Positions 1-6,657 of a stretch of DNA of 64,000 nucleotides are shown here, piece by piece. This stretch comes from Aeromicrobium sp. Leaf245 (lineage in GTDB: Bacteria; Actinomycetota; Actinomycetes; Propionibacteriales; Nocardioidaceae): the NCBI RefSeq assembly GCF_942548115.1, contig NZ_OW824151.1, positions 434,001 through 498,000 on the forward strand, given 5' to 3'. Both the position numbers and the translations under genes were made by a program. The notes beneath the pieces were generated by a model. That model had not been told where the DNA came from. It searched no databases and worked only from the letters and a program-made list of their open reading frames with translations. Each line of letters begins with the position of its first letter. The first letter of the stretch is position 1.

Positions 1-504
1 GGGACGGAACGCAGCGGCCGGGACGCGGTCGTGCAGCGCGAAGGTGAACCACGGGGCCGTCTGGGCGGTCATCATGGTCGACCCACCCACACCGGCCCGC
101 TTGCGAGCGACCTCCCACTGCACGAGCAGGACCGCATCGGTCCAGACGGGTGCTGCCAGGACCTTCCGCAGCAACGGGGTGGTGAGGTGGAAGGGCAGGT
201 TGCCGACCACCACGCGGCTGCGGGGTCCGAACCGGTGCTGCGTGGCGTCGGCGTGCACCACCTCCACGCCCGGCAGCTCCCGACGGAGCGCGGCGACCCG
301 GTGCTCGTCGAGCTCCACGGCGGTGAGGGGCCGGCCGAGATCGGCGAGGGGACGGGTCAGGGCGCCTCGTCCGGCGCCGATCTCGAGGATCGGCCCGCGG
401 GTGCGGCGCACGAGTCGGATGATCGCCTCGACGGTGCGAGGGTCGTGCAGGTCGTTCTGGCCGAGCTCGGCTCGGCCACCGTGCTGGGAACGGTGAGTGG
501 GCAT
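1..504 (-). CDS. Erm-type 23S rRNA adenine-N6 methyltransferase (C-terminus off window)
   Basis: The reverse strand encodes an SAM-dependent methyltransferase of the Erm/KsgA family, cut by the left edge after 168 codons. Visible motifs are the Erm-like N-terminal GQNDLHD (GQNFL in relatives), the SAM-binding ILEIGAGRGALT (about residues 42-53), the acidic VELDEH (about 64-69) and the catalytic motif IV NLPFHLTTPLL (about 100-110). NLPF, rather than the NxAY of KsgA, and the preceding GQN pattern favour Erm over housekeeping RsmA. Erm enzymes methylate A2058 of 23S rRNA and give macrolide-lincosamide-streptogramin B resistance. The start is the ATG at 504, preceded by a weak GAGCGT and 6 bases, so the mRNA may be leaderless. 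A drug exporter is divergent to it. The missing C-terminal domain prevents subclass assignment. Confidence 0.85.
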   Translation of the reverse strand, partial: MPTHRSQHGGRAELGQNDLHDPRTVEAIIRLVRRTRGPILEIGAGRGALTRPLADLGRPLTAVELDEHRVAALRRELPGVEVVHADATQHRFGPRSRVVVGNLPFHLTTPLLRKVLAAPVWTDAVLLVQWEVARKRAGVGGSTMMTAQTAPWFTFALHDRVPAAAFRP

Positions 505-583
505 GCGTGAACGCTCCGTGGCGTCGTCGGGTCAGGACGCTTGCGGCGGCGCGTACGTGCGACGGTGTCGAGCAGCGGCGCCG

Positions 584-745
584 TCAGGCGCGGCGCTCGC
601 GGACCGTGCGGGTGGCGGCCACCATGGCCGCTCCGATCAGGGTTCCCATGGCGACCATGGTGCCAGACCCGCCGGTCGGGCTGTTGTCGCCGCCCTGGCG
701 CCCGGTGCCCTCCCACCCCGCGCCCCGTCGCCCTGCTCCGGTCAC
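584..745 (-). CDS. Candidate 53-aa single-TM small protein
   Basis: A GTG-started 53-codon frame lies between the methyltransferase and the MFS gene. It begins with a Gly-rich hydrophilic segment (GRQGGDNSPTGGSG, about residues 15-28), followed by one hydrophobic helix (TMVAMGTLIGAAMVAA, about 29-44) and a basic C-terminus RTVRERRA. Linker, helix and positive tail resemble a small anchored membrane protein. No Shine-Dalgarno site is evident and the family is not recognised. It reads codirectionally into the methyltransferase gene, with 79 bases between. It could equally be chance coding in GC-rich DNA. Confidence 0.35.
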   Translation of the reverse strand: MTGAGRRGAGWEGTGRQGGDNSPTGGSGTMVAMGTLIGAAMVAATRTVRERRA

Positions 746-756
746 CACGCGCCCGG

Positions 757-784
757 TAGCCTCGCAGGGTTGCGATCCGCAACC
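757..784 (+). promoter_or_regulatory. MFS promoter with overlapping operator
   Basis: A -10 hexamer TAGCCT at 757-762 is followed immediately by the inverted repeat GGTTGCG-ATC-CGCAACC at 768-784, which would sit at and just after the transcription start. That is typical placement for a repressor operator in front of a drug exporter. No regulator gene is adjacent, so the protein that binds it is unknown. Confidence 0.55.
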
Positions 785-821
785 ACTCCCGACGCCATCT
801 GAAGACCCGGAGGACCCGCCC

Positions 822-2285
822 GTGACGACGCCGCGCCGACGTCAGCTCGTCACGTTCACCGTCCTCACCCTCGCCGTCGCGTCGTTCACGCTCCTGCAGT
901 CGCTCATCATCCCGGTCCTGCCGCTGATCCAGGACCACTTCGACACCACCCAGAGCACCAGCACGTGGGTGCTCACCGCCTACCTGCTGTCCGCGTCGGT
1001 CTGCACGCCGCTGCTCGGCCGCATCGGCGACGCGTACGGCAAGAAGCGGATGATGGTCATCGTCCTCGTGGCGCTGGCGATCGGCTCGCTCATGGCGGCG
1101 CTCGCGCCCAGCATCGGCTGGCTGCTCGTGGCCCGCGTGGTGCAGGGACTCGGCGGCGGCGTGCTGCCGCTCTCGTTCGGCATCATCCGCGACGAGTTCG
1201 ACGACCAGCGCCGCGGGCGCGCCCTCAGCGTCATCGCCTCCCTGGCCGCCGTGGGCTTCGGCGTCGGCATCGTGCTCGGCGGCCCGATCGTCGAGGTGCT
1301 CGGCTACGCCTGGCTGTTCTGGCTGCCGATGATCGCGACCGCGATCGCGGCGCTCGGGGCGGCGTTCCTCGTGCCGGAGTCGCCGGTCCTCACCCCCGGT
1401 GGCATCCCGGCGACGCCGGCCGTGCTGCTCGCCGCCTGGCTCGTCTGCCTGCTGCTGCCGGTCAGCCAGGGGAACGTGTGGGGCTGGACGTCGTGGCCCG
1501 TGCTCGTCCTCCCGGCGCTGGCCGTGGTCCTGCTCGTCGTCTGGGTCGTGGTCGAGCTGCGCGCCGACGTGCCGCTCATCGACATGGCGATGATGCGCCG
1601 GCGTGGTGTCTGGACCGCCAACCTGGTCGCGGCCGGCGTCGGCTTCGGCATGTTCGCGGCCTTCGGCTTCCTCCCGCAGCTGCTGCAGACCCCCACCGAG
1701 GCCGGGTACGGCTTCGGGGCCACGACCACCGAGTCGGGTCGGCTCATCGCACCGTCGGCGCTCGCGTCGTTCCTCGTCGGGTTCGTCACGGCCCAGCTCG
1801 TCGCCCGCCTCGGCGCCAGGACCGTGATCCTCACCGGCACGCTGCTCAACGGCCTCGCCTTCGCGTCCATCGCCCTGTTCCACGACCAGACCTGGCAGCT
1901 CTACGCGGCGATCACCGTGCAGGGCATCGGTGGTGGTCTGGTGTTCTCGAGCCTGGCCAACGTCGTGATCGCGTCGGTCCCGGCGCACCAGACCGGGGTG
2001 GCGAGCGGCATGAACGCCAACATCCGCACGATCGGCGGGTCCATCGGGTCCGCCGTCATGGCGGCCATCGTGACGAGCAGCACCGGCGTCGGCGGGTTCC
2101 CGCTCGAACGCGGCTACACCGTCGGCTTCCTGGTGCTCGCCGGTGCGATGTTCGTGGCCGCCCTGGCCTCGCTCCGCATCCCCGACATCCGCGCCGTCGA
2201 CCAGGAGGCGGTCGAGGACTCCACCGACCTCGCCGACGAGCCGGCCGACGCGTCGCCGGCCGCCGTGCCCGTCACGTCACGCTGA
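822..2285 (+). CDS. MFS drug exporter (DHA2-like)
   Basis: A 487-aa polytopic membrane protein of the major facilitator superfamily, probably a proton-coupled drug exporter. The first helix starts near residue 8. Motif A is GRIGDAYGKKR after helix 2. RVVQGLGGGVLPLSFGIIRD and a motif-C-like GVGIVLGGPIVEVLG mark an antiporter, and the length suits the 14-helix DHA2 group. The GTG at 822 was chosen because GGAGG lies 8 bases upstream; a longer frame extends to 507 but its N-terminus is low-complexity and hydrophilic. The gene is divergent from the Erm-type methyltransferase, 317 bp away, with its own promoter and operator. Its 3' end overlaps the convergent YunG-like gene by 14 bases. The substrate cannot be read from the sequence. 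Confidence 0.88.
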   Translation: MTTPRRRQLVTFTVLTLAVASFTLLQSLIIPVLPLIQDHFDTTQSTSTWVLTAYLLSASVCTPLLGRIGDAYGKKRMMVIVLVALAIGSLMAALAPSIGWLLVARVVQGLGGGVLPLSFGIIRDEFDDQRRGRALSVIASLAAVGFGVGIVLGGPIVEVLGYAWLFWLPMIATAIAALGAAFLVPESPVLTPGGIPATPAVLLAAWLVCLLLPVSQGNVWGWTSWPVLVLPALAVVLLVVWVVVELRADVPLIDMAMMRRRGVWTANLVAAGVGFGMFAAFGFLPQLLQTPTEAGYGFGATTTESGRLIAPSALASFLVGFVTAQLVARLGARTVILTGTLLNGLAFASIALFHDQTWQLYAAITVQGIGGGLVFSSLANVVIASVPAHQTGVASGMNANIRTIGGSIGSAVMAAIVTSSTGVGGFPLERGYTVGFLVLAGAMFVAALASLRIPDIRAVDQEAVEDSTDLADEPADASPAAVPVTSR

Positions 2286-2655
2286 GCTCGGCCAGCCGCT
2301 GCACGAGAACGGCGTACTGAGGCGCCACCCGCCCGGGATCGGCCGGGCGTGCGACCGTGGTGCCACCGGAGACGATCTCGTGGGGCGCGAACTGCTCGCG
2401 CGTGAGGTCGACCTCCGAGCCGTCGGGCAGACGGTTCCACCAGTGGAAGTCGACGCGCTCGCCGTCGACGTGCACCTCGCCCCTGACCAGCTCTCCGCCC
2501 AGGTGGTCGTGGACCACCAGGACCGTGGTGATGCACTGCCCCCGCGCGGGGTTGCCCGGGTGCCACACCGACCGGTCCTCCGGGGCGCAGGTGTCCGGCC
2601 CCCAGGCTCGACGCAGCGCGCCGGCCAGCTCCGCGACACCTGCCGGGGCCGTCAC
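2272..2655 (-). CDS. YunG-like protein, coupled to dnaB
   Basis: A 127-aa protein resembling the Bacillus YunG family, whose function is unknown. Hallmarks are ARGQCITTVLVVHDHLGGEL (about residues 38-57) and the C-terminal WWNRLPDGSEVDLTREQF (about 76-93). The conserved Cys and His in the first block look like active-site candidates. The GTG start at 2655 follows the dnaB stop by one base (TGACGTG), so translation is almost certainly coupled to the helicase gene. An alternative frame gives no recognisable protein. Its end overlaps the convergent MFS gene. Confidence 0.7.
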   Translation of the reverse strand: MTAPAGVAELAGALRRAWGPDTCAPEDRSVWHPGNPARGQCITTVLVVHDHLGGELVRGEVHVDGERVDFHWWNRLPDGSEVDLTREQFAPHEIVSGGTTVARPADPGRVAPQYAVLVQRLAELSVT

Positions 2656-2656
2656 G

Positions 2657-4084
2657 TCAGCCGCCGTAGAACTCGCCTGCGGCAGCACCGGGCGACGGCT
2701 CGGCGTCGCGAGCCATGGGGGTGAAGCGCGAGTAGTGGCCCTGGAAGCTGACGGCGACCTTGTTGGTCGGTCCGGAACGGTTCTTGGCCACGATGATGTC
2801 GGCCTCGCCGGGCCGCTCGGACTCGCCCGCGCTCGTGGCGTCGGGCCGGTTGATGAGGAAGACCATGTCGGCGTCCTGCTCGATCGATCCGGACTCGCGC
2901 AGGTCGGAGATCTGCGGGGTCTTGTCGGTGCGCTGCTCCGAGCCACGGTTCAGCTGGCTGATGGCGATCACCGGGACGTTGATCTCCTTGGCCAGCAGCT
3001 TGATCTGGCGGCTGAACTCCGAGACCTCGACCTGGCGGTTCTCGACCTTCTTGCCCGACGTCATGAGCTGCAGGTAGTCGATGACGATGAGCCCCAGCTT
3101 GCCGTCGGCCGCCTTCTGGATGCGCCGGGCCTTCGACCGGATCTCGGGCATCGTCATGTTGGGCGAGTCGTCGATGGTGATCGGCGCACCCTGCACCCGC
3201 GGCATGACCCGGCTGACCGAGTCCCAGTCGCGGTCGGTCATGCCGCCGCCGCGCATGTGGTGGATGGCGACCTTGGCCTCGGCCGAGAGCAGACGCATGG
3301 CGATCTCGGCGCCCGACATCTCCAGGCTGAAGATGGCCGACGGGACGTTGTTCTTGATGGAGGCGGCGCGGCAGAAGTCGAGCCCGAGGGTGCTCTTGCC
3401 GACGCCGGGCCGGGCGGCGACGACGATCATCTGGCCGCCACGGAAGCCGGTGGTGAGCTTGTCGAGGTCGGGGAACCCCGACTCCAGGCCGGCCATGTCG
3501 CCGTCGCGGCTCTGGATGTCGTCGATCTCCTGGATGGTCTGCGCCATCAGCTCGGAGATGACCCGGTAGTCGTCGGTGCCGCTGCTGCCGTCGACGTCGA
3601 GCACCTCGGCCTGGGCGCGGTCGACGATCTCGGCGATCTCGCCGGTCTCGGCCCAGCCGAGGCCGGCGATCTTCTGGCCGACCTCGATGAGGCGGCGCAG
3701 GATGGCCTTCTCGCGGACGATCTCGGCGTAGTAGTCGACGTTGGAGGCGATGGGCACGCCGGCCACGAGCGTGTGCAGGTACGGGGCGCCGCCCACGCGG
3801 GTGAGGTCGCCGCGGCGCTGCAGCTCGGCGGAGACCGTGATGGCGTCGGCGGGCTCGCCGCGCTGGGCGAGGTCGACGATCGTCTCGAAGATGGCCTCGT
3901 GGGCGGGGCGGTAGAAGTCGCGGCCCTCGAGGAGGTCGGCCGCCGGGTCGATCGCCATCTTGCTGAGCAGCATGGCGCCCAGGACGCTCTGCTCGGCCGG
4001 GAGGTCCTGCGGCGGGACGCGTCCGGCGGGGACGTCGTCGGGCTCAGGCCCCATCGCGTGCAGATCGGCGACAGTCACCGGCAT
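2657..4084 (-). CDS. dnaB: Replicative DNA helicase DnaB
   Basis: A 475-aa hexameric 5'-3' helicase that unwinds DNA at the replication fork. The N-terminal domain (about residues 20-125) begins PPQDLPAEQSVLGAML. The RecA-like C-terminal domain has Walker A ARPGVGKST (about 224-232), followed by LGLDFCRAASI, a Walker B-like LGLIVIDYLQLM, and late motifs ISQLNRGSEQR and DLRESGSIEQDAD. There is no intein. The ATG at 4084 was preferred over one 15 codons upstream because GAGAGG lies just upstream of it and family members start near here. The YunG-like gene is coupled downstream. The upstream gap is rich in DnaA-box-like sequences, so DnaA control is plausible. Confidence 0.97.
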   Translation of the reverse strand: MPVTVADLHAMGPEPDDVPAGRVPPQDLPAEQSVLGAMLLSKMAIDPAADLLEGRDFYRPAHEAIFETIVDLAQRGEPADAITVSAELQRRGDLTRVGGAPYLHTLVAGVPIASNVDYYAEIVREKAILRRLIEVGQKIAGLGWAETGEIAEIVDRAQAEVLDVDGSSGTDDYRVISELMAQTIQEIDDIQSRDGDMAGLESGFPDLDKLTTGFRGGQMIVVAARPGVGKSTLGLDFCRAASIKNNVPSAIFSLEMSGAEIAMRLLSAEAKVAIHHMRGGGMTDRDWDSVSRVMPRVQGAPITIDDSPNMTMPEIRSKARRIQKAADGKLGLIVIDYLQLMTSGKKVENRQVEVSEFSRQIKLLAKEINVPVIAISQLNRGSEQRTDKTPQISDLRESGSIEQDADMVFLINRPDATSAGESERPGEADIIVAKNRSGPTNKVAVSFQGHYSRFTPMARDAEPSPGAAAGEFYGG

Positions 4085-4488
4085 CCTTCCTCTCTTCGCC
4101 CACCCCACGGTAGGTCGGACCTCGGACACCGCCGCCCCTGGTGATGGCGCACAGCCTCACCGGCCGGGCGGGTCCCTCCCTCGGCACGTCTGCCGACGCG
4201 TCAGACTAGGTGCCCGACGGGGTCGGATCAAAGCGCGCGCTGCACAACGGCTGGGGACAACCCTGGGGAGAGTGTGGAAAACGCCGCACACGCTGTGCAC
4301 AGCCAGTGGACGACACTGTGGAGAAGTGGGGGAAAAGCATGAGCATCAGGCCTCTGACCTGCGCAGACACGATGCACACAGTGTGGAGCCGGAATACTTT
4401 CCCGCCACGTTCTGTCCACCCGCCCGTCGCATCGACATGTCGACAGAACCCCGTCCTCCCCACGAAATCCACAGGCTGAGGACGCAGA
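4085..4488. other. dnaB/MATE intergenic region with DnaA-box-like cluster
   Basis: This 404-bp divergent gap has no credible gene. Between 4273 and 4473 it carries many TGTGGA/TCCACA motifs: TGTGGAAAA at 4273, TGTGGAGAA at 4317, TGTGGAGCC at 4382, TGTCCACC near 4412 and AAATCCACA at 4465, plus TGTGCACA at 4294. These are close to the DnaA box TTATCCACA. The region lies about 27 kb from dnaA. It may control dnaB or titrate DnaA. Confidence 0.6.
4433..4448 (+). repeat. Tandem octamer CGACATGT-CGACAGAA
   Basis: Two head-to-tail octamers upstream of dnaB. The centre TCGACATGTCGA is a 12-bp palindrome. Related tandem octamers occur after parB, inside dnaA and inside recF. Confidence 0.5.
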
Positions 4489-5796
4489 GTGAACAAGTTT
4501 GGTGAACAAGATCGGCGCATCGTCGCGGTCGCCGTGCCCGCGTTCTTCGCGCTCGTCAGCGAACCCCTCATGCTGCTCGCCGACACGGCGATCGTCGGTC
4601 GGCTCGGCACCTCCGAGCTGGGTGGTCTGGCGGTCGCCTCCAGCGTGCTGCTCACCGTCGTCGGGCTCTGCGTCTTCCTCGCCTACGGCAGCACCGCCAC
4701 CGTCGGTCGGCTGCACGGCGCGGGGCAGGAACGTGCAGCCTACGACGGTGCCGCCGGTGGGCTCTGGCTGGCCGTGGGACTCGGGGTGGTGCTCGGCGCC
4801 CTGGTCGCGGCGACGGCCGGACCCGTCGCCCGGGGTCTCGGCAGCTCGCCCGAGGTGGAGGGGCACGCCGTCACCTACCTGGTCGTGTCCGCGGCCGCGG
4901 TCCCGGCGATGCTGCTCGTGCTCGCGGCCACCGGCGCCCTGCGTGGCGTGCTCGACCTGCGCACGCCGCTCGTCGTGACGATCCTCGCCAACCTCCTGAA
5001 CATCGCGCTGAACCTGCTGCTGGTGCACGGGTTCGACCTCGGCATCGGTGGCTCGGCCGCCGGCACCGCGATCGCCCAGTGGGCCGCGGCACTGTGTCTC
5101 GTCGCCGTGGTGCTGCGGCGCGCGCGGGCCGCCGGCTCCTCCGGACGCCCCGACGTCGCGGGCGTGGTCGCCGCGGCCCGTCAGGGGGTCCCGCTGCTCG
5201 CCCGCACGGCCACGCTGCGCGCGGCCCTGCTGCTCGGCACGGCCGTCGCGGCGACCTTCGGTGACGCACCCCTGGCCGCGCACCAGATCGCGACGTCCCT
5301 CGTGTCGTTCCTCGCCTTCGCGCTGGACGCCGTCGCGATCGCGGGGCAGACCCTCACCGGCCGCACCCTGGGCGCGGGTGACGCGGAGGGAACCCGTGCC
5401 CTGACCCGGCGCATGATCGTCTGGGGCCTCGGCACCGGCGTGGTCGCGGCGGTGCTGCTGCTCGTGCTCGCGCCGTTCGTCGGTGGCTGGTTCACCCCCG
5501 ACGCCACCGTCCACGACGCGCTCGTGCCCGCCCTGGTCGTGGTCGCCCTGGTCCAGCCGATCTCCGGCGTGGTGTTCGTGCTCGACGGCGTGCTCATCGG
5601 CGCCGGCGACGGGGTCTACCTTGCCTGGGCGGGCCTCGCCGTGCTGGTCGCGTACGCCCCGCTCGCCCTGCTCGCCGGGTCGCTCGGCGCCGGGCTGGCC
5701 TGGCTGTGGGCGGCCTACGGCATGTTCCAGCTGGCCCGGCTCGTCACCCTGTGGCTCCGGCAGCGTGGTGACGCCTGGCTGGTCCTGGGGGCCTGA
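4489..5796 (+). CDS. MATE family (DinF-like) efflux protein
   Basis: A 435-aa multidrug and toxic compound extrusion protein with about 12 membrane helices. It begins DRRIVAVAVPAFFALVSEPL, followed by LLADTAIVGRLGTSELGG, the diagnostic first-repeat motif of DinF-type MATE proteins. MATE proteins exchange Na+ or H+ for cationic drugs. The second half repeats the fold, with RTATLRAALLLGTAVAATFG and HQIATSLVSFLAFALDAVAI. The GTG at 4489 has GAGGAC a few bases upstream. It is divergent from dnaB and convergent with the siderophore reductase gene. Substrate unknown. Confidence 0.9.
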   Translation: MNKFGEQDRRIVAVAVPAFFALVSEPLMLLADTAIVGRLGTSELGGLAVASSVLLTVVGLCVFLAYGSTATVGRLHGAGQERAAYDGAAGGLWLAVGLGVVLGALVAATAGPVARGLGSSPEVEGHAVTYLVVSAAAVPAMLLVLAATGALRGVLDLRTPLVVTILANLLNIALNLLLVHGFDLGIGGSAAGTAIAQWAAALCLVAVVLRRARAAGSSGRPDVAGVVAAARQGVPLLARTATLRAALLLGTAVAATFGDAPLAAHQIATSLVSFLAFALDAVAIAGQTLTGRTLGAGDAEGTRALTRRMIVWGLGTGVVAAVLLLVLAPFVGGWFTPDATVHDALVPALVVVALVQPISGVVFVLDGVLIGAGDGVYLAWAGLAVLVAYAPLALLAGSLGAGLAWLWAAYGMFQLARLVTLWLRQRGDAWLVLGA

Positions 5797-5815
5797 GTCC
5801 TCGCGCCGGGAGGTC

Positions 5816-6634
5816 TCAGCGGCGCCAGTAGCCGGAGACGTCGAGGCAGTCACGGGGGACGCGGCGGTCGGAGCGCCAGTGCGTGCGCACGTCGCGCGCG
5901 GCGGTGGACTCACCGGCCATCCAGGCGTACACGTCCCCGGCCGGCCACGGGAGGGCGCGCACGGTGTCGGCCAGGAGCGTCGTGGTGCCCGGCTCCACCC
6001 CCGCACCGCGGTGCAGCCACGTGACGTCGACGCCCTCCCGGACCATGAGATCCTGCTCGTCCTGCGGTCCCGCGACCTCCACCACCACCTGGGCGGGCAC
6101 CCCCGGCGGCAGCTCCTCCAGGAACCGTCCGATCGCCGGCAGGGCGGTCTCGTCTCCGGCGACCACGAACGCGTCCACACCGTGCGGGAACGCCTGTCCG
6201 ATCGTGGGCCCGGCGATCCACGCCAGGTCGCCCGGACGCACCCGCTCGGCCCAGCCGGCCGCCTGCCCGTGGCCGTGGCGCACGAAGTCGAGCTCGACCT
6301 CCTCAGGCGTCACCCGCCGGGGCGTGTAGTCCTTGCCGAGCGGACGCACGCCCTCGGTCGTGAAGTCGAGCCCGTCGGGCCGCTGCCGCGGGAGGACGGG
6401 ACGCTCGGCACCCGACGGCGGCACGAACACCTTCACGTGGTCGTCGAAGCCGGGTGACGTGAACGCGGGCAGCGTCACCGGCTGCCCGTCCGGTCCCTCG
6501 ACGACCCGCTCCCCGAGCGCCGGACCGGCCACCGTGAGCCGACGCATCCCCGGCGTCACGTCGTGGACGCGGACGACCTCCAGCTCGCGGAGCACCGCGA
6601 GGTGGGTGGTCGTGGTCCGTCTCAGCTTCGGCAC
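5816..6634 (-). CDS. Siderophore-interacting flavin reductase (ViuB-like)
   Basis: A 272-aa cytosolic flavoprotein of the siderophore-interacting (SIP) family, which reduces ferric siderophores to release iron. The FAD-binding half has the RLTVAGPAL block and YTPRRV. The C-terminal NAD(P)H-binding half has AFVVAGDETALPAIGRFLEE and YAWMAGESTAARDVR, both diagnostic. The GTG start at 6634 has TAAGGT exactly six bases upstream on its strand, so the transcript is probably leaderless. It is monocistronic, facing the MATE gene. No siderophore synthesis or uptake genes are nearby, so it probably serves a xenosiderophore or a distant cluster. Confidence 0.9.
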   Translation of the reverse strand: MPKLRRTTTTHLAVLRELEVVRVHDVTPGMRRLTVAGPALGERVVEGPDGQPVTLPAFTSPGFDDHVKVFVPPSGAERPVLPRQRPDGLDFTTEGVRPLGKDYTPRRVTPEEVELDFVRHGHGQAAGWAERVRPGDLAWIAGPTIGQAFPHGVDAFVVAGDETALPAIGRFLEELPPGVPAQVVVEVAGPQDEQDLMVREGVDVTWLHRGAGVEPGTTTLLADTVRALPWPAGDVYAWMAGESTAARDVRTHWRSDRRVPRDCLDVSGYWRR

Positions 6635-6640
6635 GCCGAC

Positions 6641-6646
6641 ACCTTA
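6641..6646 (-). promoter_or_regulatory. Leaderless -10 box (TAAGGT) of the SIP gene
   Basis: TAAGGT on the minus strand, six bases (GTCGGC) before the GTG start. This spacing places transcription initiation on the start codon. Confidence 0.6.
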
Positions 6647-6657
6647 GGCGGTGCGGG

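Noticed and set aside
357-1988. A 543-codon antisense frame across the MFS gene and the Erm promoter
   Set aside because: Arg/Gly/Asp-rich shadow. The real minus-strand genes here are the methyltransferase below 504 and perhaps the small ORF at 584-745.
2657-4084. Intein in dnaB
   Set aside because: The helicase motifs are continuous and the length is normal at 475 aa.
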